NCBI GenBank assembly: GCA_035578905.1
Contig: JAQJVL010000153.1
Coordinates: 585,501 to 649,500 of the forward strand
Source: Stictocephala bisonia
Taxonomy: Eukaryota; Arthropoda; Insecta; Hemiptera; Membracidae
Direction of reading: 5' to 3'
Length of the DNA: 64,000 bases
Position numbers and translations under genes: made by a program. Below the pieces are notes generated by a model. It was not told the DNA's origin. It ran no database searches and saw only the letters and a program-made list of their open reading frames with translations. This document shows, piece after piece, positions 26,325 through 37,980 of this stretch (the first letter of the stretch is position 1; each line of letters opens with the position of its first letter).

Positions 26325-29158
26325 AACATGTGTCAACAGATCTTAACATTTATCATTGTAATGTTCGGTCTATAAGAAATAAATTAAATGAGATAGATAT
26401 TTTTTTGACAAGCATCAGCTGTGACATTTTAACATTAAATGAGCACTGGTTATTCGAGGGAGAATACTCTCTCTACATCCCCGCAGGATATAAATTAGGT
26501 AGTATCTGTGGTAGGGATAATTTATTTGCACGAGGTGGAGGCAGTGTTATATATGTTAAGCAAAATATTGAGGCCCAAACTTTAGATGTAAAACAATTTT
26601 ATATGGACAGCATCTTTGAAGTAACTGCCATTTTACTACCAAATATTAATTTAATTATATCCACTCTTTACAGAACTCCAGATTCGAATGTCAACCAGTT
26701 TTTAAATGTACTTGAATCTTTTTTATTGTGTTTGAGTAAGAAATATATAGGATTAACTTATGTAATTGCTGCTGATTTTAACATAAATATACTGTCCAGA
26801 TCACTTGAGAGAGAATGTTTTTTAAATTTACTTCGCTTGTTTGATATGTACTGGTTAAATGAAGAACCAACTAGGGGTGATAAATGTTTAGACAATATTG
26901 TTACAAATTTTGATAGAAAGAAAGTGAATTGTTCTGTAATAGAACCCCACTTATCTGATCATGCCGGGGTCTATGCACAATTTAAAGAATTAGTTATTAA
27001 AAACAGAGTTGATAAAAATGTGTCTGTTAAAATTAAAAGAAATTTAAATCCTGCTTCACTGTCATGTCTTAGAAACAAATTGTCTCAGATTGAGTGGATG
27101 CAGTTAGGAAATTATAGTAATGTTGATCAAGCTTTTGATATTTTTAATTTATTACTGACAAATTCATTTAATGAATGCTGTAGTATTAAGGAAGTAAAAA
27201 TAAGGAATGGGCCAAATATAAATATTAAATGGTATACTCCAGAGTTAAAAAAATTTAAAGAATATGTAACAACTTTTTATGATCGATATAAAAATAGCAA
27301 GGGTACACCAAATGAAATAGTTTTTAAGCAAGATTATATAGAAGTGAAAAGAAGGTACAAAAATAAAATTATCTATTGTAAAAAAGTTGCAAATGAACAA
27401 TATATTATGAATTCTTCTAATCAATGTAAGGCGGCATGGAATTTGATTAAAGCTGAGTCAAATTCAAAAACATATAGTCAAGAGGTATTTGTAGACTCTG
27501 ATACTTTTAATACTCATTATGTTAATGTGGTTAATAACCTAAATATATCTGGGGACAACAATGTGTCTAATAACCAGGCTTTAGAATTAGTCAAGGATTT
27601 TGTATTACATAAAAACTCGGAGGGTAAAATGTTAACTTGGCAAAAAATCAAAACTACTGACATAATAAATTGTGTAACCAATTTAAGTACCTCGTGCAGT
27701 GAAGATTATTATGGGCTGTCTAATAAGGTTTTAAAGTATATAATTGAGGTAATAGTCAACCCATTATCTTTCCTGTTCAATAAAATGTTGGAACAAGGTA
27801 TTTACCCTAGGGCACTCAAAGTAACCAAGGTGATACCAGTTTACAAAAAAGGTGACAGATTGAGCCCATCAAGTTATCGACCTATTTCTCTGGTCCCAAT
27901 TATTAGTAAAATTCTTGAATCATGCATAAAAGGTCAAATAAATTCTTTTTTTATTGGTAATAACTTGTTCTGTGAAGAACAGTTTGGTTTTATGTCAGGT
28001 AAAAATACAATCAAAGCAGTAGAAAATGTGGTTAATAAAGTTCTGGCAAATTTTGAAAATAAACTCTTGTCATCTGCGTTACTGATTGATCTGTCAAAAG
28101 CTTTTGACTGCATAAATCCTGAGATTCTTAAACAAAAGTTACTTTGCTATGGTATAAGGGACAAGGAGCTCAGTCTATTGATATCATACTTGAGTGACAG
28201 GAAACAAATGGTTGTACAGGGAGAAGATAAATCTGTTTTTAGAAAAGTAGAGGTTGGAGTTCCACAGGGATCAGTCCTTGGGCCTCTACTTTTCATTATC
28301 TCGGTAAATGATTTTCCTTTCAATGTTCCTTGCCCTTCAATTTTATATGCGGATGATACAACGCTTGTTAATTGTAATACAAATTTAGATAAACTTATTA
28401 TTGAAGAAAAACATGCCTTAGATATAGCAATAGAATGGTTCCACTCTAACTCTTTGATTGTAAATGACCAAAAAACTGAAAGTATTGTATTTTCGCTGGA
28501 TTATTCTATTTATAAGGAATACAAACCTGTTAAGCTGTTAGGTATCCATATAGATAGTAGGTTAAGCTGGGACTGTCATATAGAACATTTGTGTATAAAA
28601 CTATCTAGAGTTATCTTTCTCCTTCGAAAACTAAGAACCTGTGTCACTCTTAACATGTTGATCACTGCGTATTACGCTTTTTTCCATTCCCATATGAGGT
28701 ATGGGATAACTCTATGGGGTAACTCTTGTGGGGCACAAACTGTTTTTAAATGGCAGAAAAAGGCTCTAAGGGCAATTAAAAATATATCAGCTAGGGAATC
28801 TTGTGTGCCATTGTTTAAAGAGTATAAAATAATGACTCTCCCTAATCTTTATATTTACTGTTGCTTGATGGATATCAAGCAATCTTTGAAAAATCGTCCT
28901 ACAAGACAAGAAACACATAATTATCCTACTAGGAAAAACTACCTTCTCGAAACAATACCAGTAAGATTAGAAAAGACAAAATGTAGTCATGTTTTTATGA
29001 AAATCAAATTATTTAATAAATTGCCAAAAGAATTATGGTGTTTGCCCTTGAAGCAGTTTGAAATAAAAGTAAAAAAGTTTTTAAAGGAAATTGTTTTTTA
29101 TTCAATAGACGAATATTTGGCCTATGATATTGATATTAGTGTTGTAAGTAGTTTTTAG
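26276..29158 (+). CDS. CR1-type ORF2: AP-endonuclease and reverse transcriptase
   Basis: An intact ORF2 of about 940 residues counted from NIYHCNVRS. Residues 1-230 are an APE-like endonuclease (CNVRS, NEHWL, LYRTPD, AADFNIN, DNI, LSDHAG) that would nick target DNA. The RT follows with YRPISLVPI, LIDLSKAFDCI, VGVPQGSVLGPLLF, the catalytic YADDTTL and KLLGIHID. The tail has HNYPTRKNYLL and FNKLPKELW. There is no in-frame ATG at its start: the first codon after the ORF1 stop region in this frame is GTG (26330), and the frame is open back to 26276, overlapping ORF1 in -1. It is therefore probably expressed by frameshifting or another non-standard route. Confidence 0.93.
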   Translation, partial: VAVGKRLSSHTEQPPVEHVSTDLNIYHCNVRSIRNKLNEIDIFLTSISCDILTLNEHWLFEGEYSLYIPAGYKLGSICGRDNLFARGGGSVIYVKQNIEAQTLDVKQFYMDSIFEVTAILLPNINLIISTLYRTPDSNVNQFLNVLESFLLCLSKKYIGLTYVIAADFNINILSRSLERECFLNLLRLFDMYWLNEEPTRGDKCLDNIVTNFDRKKVNCSVIEPHLSDHAGVYAQFKELVIKNRVDKNVSVKIKRNLNPASLSCLRNKLSQIEWMQLGNYSNVDQAFDIFNLLLTNSFNECCSIKEVKIRNGPNINIKWYTPELKKFKEYVTTFYDRYKNSKGTPNEIVFKQDYIEVKRRYKNKIIYCKKVANEQYIMNSSNQCKAAWNLIKAESNSKTYSQEVFVDSDTFNTHYVNVVNNLNISGDNNVSNNQALELVKDFVLHKNSEGKMLTWQKIKTTDIINCVTNLSTSCSEDYYGLSNKVLKYIIEVIVNPLSFLFNKMLEQGIYPRALKVTKVIPVYKKGDRLSPSSYRPISLVPIISKILESCIKGQINSFFIGNNLFCEEQFGFMSGKNTIKAVENVVNKVLANFENKLLSSALLIDLSKAFDCINPEILKQKLLCYGIRDKELSLLISYLSDRKQMVVQGEDKSVFRKVEVGVPQGSVLGPLLFIISVNDFPFNVPCPSILYADDTTLVNCNTNLDKLIIEEKHALDIAIEWFHSNSLIVNDQKTESIVFSLDYSIYKEYKPVKLLGIHIDSRLSWDCHIEHLCIKLSRVIFLLRKLRTCVTLNMLITAYYAFFHSHMRYGITLWGNSCGAQTVFKWQKKALRAIKNISARESCVPLFKEYKIMTLPNLYIYCCLMDIKQSLKNRPTRQETHNYPTRKNYLLETIPVRLEKTKCSHVFMKIKLFNKLPKELWCLPLKQFEIKVKKFLKEIVFYSIDEYLAYDIDISVVSSF
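26285..26291 (+). promoter_or_regulatory. Candidate -1 ribosomal frameshift site G_GGA_AAC
   Basis: The heptamer GGGAAAC is read in the ORF1 frame as (tc)G GGA AAC (Ser432-Gly433-Asn434), which fits the X_XXY_YYZ rule exactly. The -1 frame is closed upstream (TGA at 26273-26275) and open from 26276 through all of ORF2. A slip here would therefore fuse ORF1 to ORF2 (about 1390 residues). No strong hairpin is obvious immediately downstream. Confidence 0.5.
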
Positions 29159-29646
29159 AGGATTTGAAAGTTGTCTGAATCTTATTGTTTATTTATTATT
29201 TATTATTCATTAAGTCCTTGTTGTTATAGTTTGTTATTGCATTGTTGTTTTAATTAATTTGTTTATTATATTGTTACCACCTCATTTAGCTTTACTATTG
29301 TTAATTTCTTAAGCATGACTTATGTAAGTTTTACTTGTAACAAATAAGGCTTGACTTTGTCAATTGCACATTTTGTGTTTAAAGACAGTAAATAATTCTT
29401 GATTCTTGATTCTTGATGTAAACAAAATTAGTCATTCATTATCAACTTCAATAATCAAATAATACATTTTAAATAAATTTCAAATATATCAAGTAAATTT
29501 GTTTAACCATCTATTTAATTAAACAATTTTGTTTATAACCTGAAAATTATTAATTGCTGAAAACATACATAATTAATTAAAGTTCATAACCCTTCATACA
29601 TTACCAACTCATATTTACCACCTTCAAGAATATCTTATTGACTTCT

Positions 29647-32600
29647 TTAGACCTTGACATCTTTTATGTGCACTCTTCGCACTTCTTTAGGATTGGACAG
29701 CCTCTGCACCAATATGCTCACTGGACTCAGCTGGGCTAGCACCTGGTATGGACCTTCATAGATGCAATGCAACTTCTCCTGGAATCCTCGGCTTTGGTCG
29801 GACTGCACCCGAGATCTGATGTAGACCTGCTCTCCGATGCGAAGTGGATTCCTTTGTTGTCCATCCTTGTGTTGGTTGCGCTCTCTCATTTTTCGAAGGT
29901 TGTCCACTGCTTTCTCGAACTGCTTTAGTCGGTCTTCTTCACTGAGATTTCTCTCCACCAGGTCATTCAAGCTCCACTTGTTGGTTAACGGATCGTTTTT
30001 GGCGTTGTTAAACATTAATTCAAATCCACTAAATCCAGTACTTTCACATTTGTTATTGTTTATGGCTAAATTCAATTCACTGATTTCTTTGCCCCATTTA
30101 TTTTGTTTATTATGTGCATAAATTTTTAATATGGCTTTCAAATTGCGTAAAAACCTTTCACTTTTGTTACCCTGGGGCTGATAAGGTATAGTTGTTTTAT
30201 GAATTATTCCTTTTTTAAAGAAAAATTGTCTTAATTCGTGAGATTGAAAGTAAGAAGCGTTATCTGACACTATTATTTTAGGCAGTGAGAACAAGCTGAA
30301 AATTCGATCATTTAACAATTCTTGAATTTTACTGGATTTAACTTCTTTCATGGGAAATAACCAATTAAATTTTGTGAAATCATCCACAACAATGAGCAAG
30401 TACTTGTTTTGTTTACTACTCCTAGTTAGTGGTCCAAATATATCCATATATAACTTTTCCATCGGTTGCTTCGAGTAACTTGATACTACAGGTCCTTTTA
30501 AATATTGATTTGTACTTTTACATTTTTTACACAATTCACACTTTTGCACTAACTTTTTTATATCTTCATGTAAATTAGGCCTATAAAAGTACTGGTTTAT
30601 TTTTCTAAAAGTGTTAGCTATTCCAGGATGTCCACCATAGGTTGACGTGTGATAATACTCAAACACCATGTTTATTAATTCTTTGGGTAAATAGACCCTA
30701 TCCTTACTTCGGTTGTTATATTTATACATTAGAACACCATTTTTCAAAAAATATTTTTTATTGTTAGTTTTGTTTCTTATACTACATATTATTTCCGTTA
30801 TTTCCGGATCCTTATTCTGATATTCAGATAACTGTACACATGACATAGGAAAGTCTGTTATGTTAGTTATAAACAGTCTATTGGAGCTATTTTGATTGAC
30901 AATAACAGGTTCGACAGTGGGTGAAACATCGCTAATCTCTTCCTTATCTACATCCATTGTTTGCACTACCAACTGATCATAACAATGAACTAAAATGTCT
31001 TCACTTGGAACTTCCTCTTCATTATTGCTAAATATTCTACTTAGATAGTCTGCTAATACGTTATCTTTATCCTTAATTATTTCTACTTTGAATGGTAAAC
31101 TCAGAATTATTTCACACCATCTTGCTAGTTTTCCTAATTTTCTACAATGTGTTAAAATCCAAGCTAAGGCACTATTGTCACACCTCAAAGTGAATGTCTT
31201 TACTTCCAAATAACTATAAAATTTCTGTATTGAAGCTGTTACAGCTAAGCATTCCTTATGGTATACTCATTACTTTTTCATTTTGATTTAGTTTCTTAGA
31301 ATAAAATGCTACTGGCTTGAGATCGGCTCCTCATATTGTAATAAACATGCTCCTACCGCATTGTTACTGGCATCAGTGTGTAGAATAAACTCTTGATCAT
31401 AATTTGGTATTTTTAATACTGGTGGATTGCTAATTATTGTTTTTATTTTATCAAAACTTTCCTGACACTTGGAATTCCATTCAAATTTAACATTTTTCTT
31501 CCTTAATTCATTTAAAGGAGCTGCAAGTTCAGCATAATTTGGAATAAATTTAGCAAAATAACTGGACATTCCTATAAATCGACTTACAGCTTTGCTATTG
31601 GTAGGGGGTTTGGCACTTAAAATTGAACTGGTGCGCTCAGGATCTATTGTAACTTGATTATGGCTGATTAGATATCCTAAAAACTTTATTTCTTTAAATA
31701 CAAATTTTACTTTTTCTGGGTTAACAGTGAGGTTCCATTTATTGAGTCTTTCAGTTACTTCTTTAATATGTTGTAAATGTTCATTTAATGTCTTGGAATA
31801 AATTATTAAATCGTCCACATAATTAATGACACACTTGAATTTCAGTCCCTCCAGTACTCTATTTAAATAACTGGATAACAAAGATGAGCCTAAATGAAGA
31901 CCAAATGGAATGCGATTAAATTCAAAGCTTTCAAATGGTGTACTAAAACTTGTTATTCTCTTACTTTCTTCCGATAATCTAATTTGGTGAAAACTGCTAC
32001 ATAAATCTAAGACTGTGAAATATTTTGCTCCTTGTAGGAAATGGTGAATATCATGCAAGTCACCCAGTGGCATGTTTACTTTCTCTATTTTCTTGTTTAC
32101 TTCTGAATAATTAATAACTAGCCTATATTTGTCTTCACCCTTAGGTACTAAGAATGCAGGGCTATTGTAAGGTGATTGACTAGGCCTAATAATATTTTGT
32201 TTGAGTAAGTCATCTAATATATTTTTCAAAATTTTCATCTTAGCAGGATTAACAGGATATGGTCTAATATTTACAGGTGTAGTATCATTCAATTTAATTG
32301 TATATTCATAATCTATTCCACTGCCTATTTTATTAGTGAAAACATTTGGATATTTTTCTATTAAATCAACAATTTCTTGCTTGACTTCACTACAACCAAT
32401 ATTTACTTGTTTACTAACATTGTTTACATTAATTCGGATGTTAGCTAAACTGTGGATGAATTCAATTTTTACATTTGGCTTGAAGTTAAAATAACACTGG
32501 TTACTTTTCAAGTCCTACTACCAACTCACTTTGTTTAATAAATTGACTCCCAATTATCATAGCATAACTTAATTGTTTACTTACTTGGACAAGTATTTTC

Positions 32601-32720
32601 CAAGTAAATTCGTTTATTTTTATTTTTAAATTACACTGCCCCAGTATCTTCATTTCACTTTGACTCGCGGTACGACACTTAATATCTGACCCATTTAATT
32701 GTAGTATTAATACAAACCAA
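29647..32720 (-). pseudogene. Ty3/gypsy pol: protease end, RT, RNase H, integrase
   Basis: Read on the minus strand from 32720: the tail of a retropepsin (IIGSQFI), then RT (residues about 60-240 of the first frame, with KYRLVINY, FTVLDLCSSFHQI, and NYVDD for the catalytic YVDD), then RNase H starting HTDAS. The frame shifts near 31270, and the second frame continues with RNase H (LRCDNSALAWIL) and integrase. The integrase has an H2C2 zinc site (H..H..C..C around 30480-30640), catalytic D in MDIFGPL, D in VSDNASYF and E in NKSERFLRNLK. A C-terminal chromodomain is not evident. gag, the protease active site and the 5' LTR are missing, so the copy is truncated near 32740 and inactive. Confidence 0.9.
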
Positions 32721-32821
32721 AGAAATATGTTATATTAAAACTGCGCTTTTCATCCCAAATATAATGGTATGTATTTCTTGAAATTCAATAGAAAATAACT
32801 TTGTAATACGCAAAATAAACA

Positions 32822-32945
32822 TGAGCCTATATATAGGTGCTTGGCGTGGTACAAACACATGGCGCTTAGCTATATATAGGCTCCTGGCGTTCAACCAAAT
32901 TTTACCAAAAGCCTATATATATATATATATATAGACTTCTGGTGT
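32822..32945. repeat. Three imperfect copies of a GCCTATATATAGG module
   Basis: Units at about 32822-32848 (gagcctatatataggtgcttggcg), 32864-32890 (gcttagctatatataggctcctggcg) and 32911-32946 (agcctatata...tatagacttctggtg). Each pairs a palindromic TATATA core with a t(g/c)ttggcg-like tail, and the third is expanded by a TA run. The origin is unknown. Confidence 0.55.
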
Positions 32946-33124
32946 TAAAAGGGTTAAACAATAACATTAAAATTAAAATGTTTGTTCTAACAATAAGTTC
33001 AAAAATAACAAACAATAAAATGATTAATAGAAGGAATAACAATAATAAAAGATTTATAAATAATAACATTAGTATAATTATAAAAGTAATTTAGTTATAT
33101 CTTTATGACTCATTTACAACAGTT

Positions 33125-33290
33125 AAAATCATTCAGGAATATTTTTTTTTTAGTCTATAAACGTTGTTATAGGACAACAGTTCAAACCCATAAGCAAATT
33201 TGAAGTAGACCTCCCAGGATTTGAACCCATGACCCTCTGCATATGAAGCAAAATTACTAACCACTGAGCTAGAACGAGGCCTTTGCTAAA
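33125..33290 (-). repeat. tRNA-derived SINE or tRNA-Met pseudogene
   Basis: The minus strand from about 33284 to 33200 folds as a tRNA. The acceptor strands GGCCTCG and GGAGGTC pair at six of seven positions. There is an A-box TAGCTCAGTGGTTAG, an anticodon stem TTTGC/GCAGA with loop TTCATAT (anticodon CAT, Met), and a B-box GGGTTCAAATCC. T-stem pairing is weak (wobbles and one mismatch), so a functional tRNA is unlikely. The sequence following it on the minus strand may be a SINE body ending in an A-rich run. Confidence 0.6.
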
Positions 33291-33804
33291 ACCACATCAT
33301 TCCTATCTATACAAGATAAATTCCAGGCTTACATATCTCACCAAGATATCAGGAATGTGTGCCACCCTTCGTCTTGTGAAAGAAATATACAAAGTTGACA
33401 TTTGAATGATTCTAGATTAAATATTGTCAATTCCAAAGATACTCACAAGCTAGTAGTATACACAACGTGTCTGCTTTAATGGTTCTTTTTCTTTGTGTAA
33501 AATACTATAATATTTTCTAGAGAATTTACACAGTGATCAAAGAATTAATTTCATTATATACTTTTAATATCCCTTATCTAAAAAAAAGAAAACTGAATTT
33601 CCAATGTTAAATTAAAATGTTGTTTGAAGAGTTTTGTGCTTAGTAGAACTATACATGACGTACAAAGTTTAAAGTTTTGCTGTACAGTACAAAAACTTGA
33701 ACATCTCTTCTTTGGATACATTAATTATTTTGTTTAATGAAGAAACTTCTTTTACATAAACACTTGTGTAAATTTGTGTTTGTAAATTTTAAGCAACCAT
33801 AACA
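33291..33804. other. Intron 4, unassigned
   Basis: AT-rich sequence between the tRNA-like repeat and the third pogo-like element. No feature was recognised. Confidence 0.4.
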
Positions 33805-35293
33805 CAGTAAACCTTGTTTTATTCTGACTAATTTGGCGCCATGGCGGTATCCCGATCCGGATACATATAAATACGAATAAAAAAAATACAGGATAAAAAT
33901 TAGGTAAATATTGTTAACCCTACAGCAGCCAATTCTCTAGGTCTACACTGCCAGGGAGTTTTATTGTATTTACATGGTAATTTAAAAAAATCATAAAAAT
34001 GTTATCACAAACTGAAATCTTATATTTTGTTCCTACTTTTATCCTCTAGTAAAGCATGGGTATTCATATAGTAGGCTATTGCTTTGTAATGCTATAGTTT
34101 ATCACAAAATATACTGAACACTTACTTGGTAAATAAAAGGAAAAGCACAATACTTTATTGTAGCAATTGGAATAAAATTTACATAATTCCAAACTATCTT
34201 CAGAATTACCCACCCAATACAATAATATAGTTTTGAATTCTTTTTGATTAGGTTGTAACATTTTTATAATTATTTTTAATTCTATTTTATGAAAAAAGAA
34301 TGTTTTGCCTATATTTTTGCTATAGGAAGATATATGAAATATACTTAAATAAATAAAGTGAAATATACATACTGCAGCTAATCTAATGTACTTTTCAAAA
34401 ATATATAGTTTTTTTTTTTTTTAAGGCTTACCTTAGGAGTTGTAATGTCCATATATAAAAGTCTGTTACATAAACAGTAGCGATAAATATGAGCCAATAA
34501 ATGCTATACTAATGTAAATTGATATACAAATAAAACGTTAGAGTGGCTTATAGTAACCAAATTAAACATTTGAATCTAAGTTAAAATCCAAATTAACACT
34601 CAAACGTATCTCTTACATGATTTATAACGAACGTAGTTCCGGACGCACAATGTATTAACTATAACCGAAAATCGGCATCGGTCACATTGTTTTTTCATAC
34701 CAAACAGAATTTAATCCATACAATAGCCTACATTTTTTTGGCTATTCATGTGACTAAGATGGTCTGGACAATAAAAACGTCTGGATAGGAAGGTCATATA
34801 AATAAACCAGCTTTATGCCATATAAATAGCGTTTAATAACGTTTACTATCACACTAGAAAGTATTTATTCAGCACTATTCAGTATTCTGTGTATTCATAA
34901 CCGTACTATAACCTTAATTGTTTACGTACCCAACTCAGCGGCAAATAATAGAAACAATAAAAGGTATGTGACATGACGGCTAGCAATGCTAGCGCTCTAT
35001 TTGGATTGCCCAAGAACAAATCCAAATATAATACAGTATGTACAGTTTGCCGTGTACTGGGAACCATGCCTGCATGTATATGATATTAGGCAAGCAGCGT
35101 TGCTTACAGTTGCTTACAGCTGTGTAGCTGTAATGAGTTTATCGCTGGCAATGCTATGAGAGAACGACGTTTAATGTTTCTACGGCGGTATAAACTTTAG
35201 AAAAAAAATATTTACTGTCCGTTGGATCAGTCAGCTGATCCGTATAAACCAGAATCCAGATAATTTTGGGTCCGCATAAAACAAGGTATACTG
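33805..35293. mobile_element. Pogo/Tigger-like non-autonomous DNA element
   Basis: The left terminus, cagtaaaccttgttttattc, matches the reversed right terminus, cagtataccttgttttatgc. TA lies at 35294-35295 on the right and a mutated CA on the left. Secondary inverted motifs (gatccggata / tatacggatc) lie inside each end. CAGT(A)..CCT.GTTTTAT.CGG is the general form of Tigger/pogo termini. No transposase frame is detectable in the 1.4-kb interior. Confidence 0.65.
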
Positions 35294-35559
35294 TAGTTTA
35301 CAAATAATAATTCAATTTATAACTTCACTTGTATTTAAAACTTTGTAGGGCCTAACTAGCAAATAAATCCTATTTCTTTTTACATCCTTTTTGTATTTTC
35401 TTCAGTATCACAATGAAATTCTTGTGATCAACAAGATTAGCCATTCATACACACATGGTCTGTCACTGACTATACAGTATGCTTAACATAATGTACTCTC
35501 AAAATAGTGAAGCATGGATGTAGGCTAATACATACAGGCACAATGAAGATAGAAGTACA

Positions 35560-37507
35560 TATAAATAAATAACGTATTTATTTTGCAAGCGTTCTTCAAA
35601 GATACAATACTCTGATTTACAAGGCAACTCTTGTCATAGCATACAGGTAAATAAACACTATTCTAAATTAATAAAATAAATAAAATTATATGACAATCTC
35701 TTTGATATGACTTTTAAATAAACGGTAACTAAGACTTTTCAAAGCAGGGGGCAAAGCATTATATATTTCCGGCCCAAAGCACCTAAAAGCTTTTTTGCCA
35801 ATTTCTAGATGGACCTTTGGCAAATGAAGTAGGCTGTCCTGTCGAGTACTTCGGGTGTTTATTTCATGCCTGAAAATAAGCTTTTGCCTGAGATATTTAG
35901 GCTTACCAGTCTGAAGAAATTTGTAGATAAGTTGAACAGTCTGAAAGTCACAGCAACCTTTAATTGATAGGACCTTAGAGCTTAACCTAAATTCACTAAT
36001 GTGATCAAGTTTTTTTAGATTGTAAACAAATCTCAGAGCTCTATTCTGCAATCTAGTGAGAACCACTAAATTTTCCTGGGACAGACAATGAGTAAAAGAT
36101 GGAAGAGCATAATATATAGTATGAAAAATTTTTGAGCGGACAATCTCTAACTTAGCAGACACAGGCAAAATTTTTACACATCTATATAGAGTTTTCAGCT
36201 TGACCACAACGCTTTTACATATAGACTTTACATGGTTCGTAAAATCAAGATTGGAGTCCAAAGTGACTCCGAGGACTCTTAGAGAACTGCCTATAACTAA
36301 AGGTTTGCCATCCAGAGTGACGAACTGATTAAAGCAACTACGTGGTTGACAGTTTAGAGATGACCTGTTCACCTGCAAAACAGAATATTTGTCTGAGTTT
36401 AGCAGAAGTCCATGATCATCCGACCATGACTTCACCCTCTCCAGATCCAAATTGATGCTTCGCACAGCCTCTGCTCTCTCTAATGGGCTGTAAGACAACA
36501 GCTGTGAGTCATCTGCATAAGAGTTAAGAGAACAGAACTCCAGCTGATCCTTCAAATCTTCATTGTATACAAGGAAGAGTATTGACCCCAGGTAACTACC
36601 CTGCGGGACACCAACGGATCTGGGTAGTACTGGAGACAGCAGACCATCAACCTTTGTTCGCTGAGTTCTCCCTAATAAATACGACGAGAACCACTTAACT
36701 GTAGTGTCATCAAATTGATAAAATCTAATCTTTGCTAACAACAAATTTAAGTTAACCGAGTCAAAAGTTTACGAAAAGTCCAAAGCTGTGACTAAACTCT
36801 GAAAACCCCTATCCCTCGCAGAAAGCAGGTCATCAGTAACATTCAGAATCGCGGAGCAGGTGCTAAATCCCCGTCTAAAACCTGATTCAGACAGGAAATC
36901 CTCAGATTCCAAGTAGTTGACCATTTGCTCTGACACTACCCTCTCCAGTATTTTAGAGACGACCGGGAGGATGGATATTGGCCGAAACTGAGAAATCATA
37001 GTGGAATTGTTAGTCTTTGGAAGAGGAATCACTACGCTCTACTTCCAATAGGAAGGAAACTTTCCAGTAGTGAGAGACACATTGACCAGATGGGTGATGG
37101 CTCCAATACAATAAGGGCTCAAGCCTCTGACCATAGCAACGGATATTCCATCTATACCAAAAGCAGTACTTGTAAGGCTGTTCATAAGTTCTTTTACCTT
37201 TTGCTTGGACACACACACAAAGGTGCATACCTATTTTGGTTGAAGAAACTTAGTTTATCTATGCTTATGTTCCCTCCATAACTCATGGTGGAAAAATAGT
37301 CATTCAGCTCTTTTGATGAAAATTAATGAGGTTTTCCTTCATTTGCACTTAGAATACCACCAGCCCGCAATGTAGCCCAAAACTTCTTTGTGCTTTTTAT
37401 GTTTAGGTTTTGGGTGGAAGTACTTTTTTTTCACCAATCATACTGCCACATTGAGGGCATTACGAGCCTTACAGAATTCGAGTCTCGATTCTTGTGTTTT
37501 TAAGGAA
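35560..37507 (-). mobile_element. 5'-truncated non-LTR retrotransposon
   Basis: ORF2 coding is readable on the minus strand from about 37350 down to 35686, followed by a short 3' UTR and an (AAATA)-rich tail near 35560. The 5' end butts against the TTTGATTTG tail of the neighbouring element at 37508. Endonuclease sequence is absent. Confidence 0.8.
35686..37350 (-). pseudogene. Non-LTR RT (two nonsense codons)
   Basis: One continuous minus-strand frame with two in-frame stops: TAG near 37033 (just before SVVIPLPK) and TAA near 36768 (where the K of K(A/T)FDSVN is expected). Motifs in order are KELMNSL, FRPISILPVVSKILERV, ALDFS.TFDSVN, VGVPQGSYLGSILF, catalytic YADDSQL, LRVLGVTLD, and the C-terminal TRLQNRALRFVYNL and FGPEIYNALPPALK. 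It differs from both two-ORF elements nearby (for example SLNSYADDSQ) and looks like another Jockey/CR1-superfamily lineage. Simple nonsense decay with few indels suggests moderate age. Confidence 0.85.
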
Positions 37508-37976
37508 AGATAAACCTTTTTACAAATCAAATCAAATCAAAATAACTTTATTCAGCTAGCACATATGCGTACAAAATGGCGTCATACAAAATTTATTTAA
37601 AACAGATATTATAGGTACATAGAACATATTATAATATACAGTATATTATAAACATAAACACTTAGTATCATCATTTACCTCAGTATGTCAATAAAATATT
37701 ATATTAATAAAAATACTCCTCTAATGAATAAAGAGGTTTGTTAACCATTAAAATCCTTAGTTTTTTTTTTTTTTAACTTGTCATAACTTGTAATATCTTT
37801 TATATATTGTGGCAAATAATTATAATATCTGACTCCCGCATAGTTAGTTTTTTTTTTTCGTAAAGTTTTATCTTATGTGAATTGAAAGCAATATTGAATT
37901 TATTTCTCGTATTATAACTATGATGATGTCCCAGAGTATGAAGTATAGTACTATTACATTTTATTGATAATACTAA

Positions 37977-37980
<4 letters not shown>

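Larger units (their letters stand above)
24990..29417 (+). mobile_element. Intact CR1-group non-LTR retrotransposon
   Basis: A two-ORF element with both frames open: ORF1 (PHD finger plus SGNH esterase) and ORF2 (AP-endonuclease plus RT). It ends in a short (TTGATTC)n tail (29394-29417), as expected for CR1/L2/Jockey-group elements that finish in microsatellite repeats rather than poly(A). The 5' UTR start is undefined and no target duplication was recognised. Undisrupted ORFs of 444 and 942 codons point to a recent insertion in intron 4 of the oxidase gene, in the same orientation as the gene. Confidence 0.92.

Noticed and set aside
29647..32720. Gypsy element as an infectious endogenous retrovirus with envelope
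   Set aside because: No envelope-like frame was found on the minus strand below 29647, and the copy lacks gag, the protease active site and a paired LTR.
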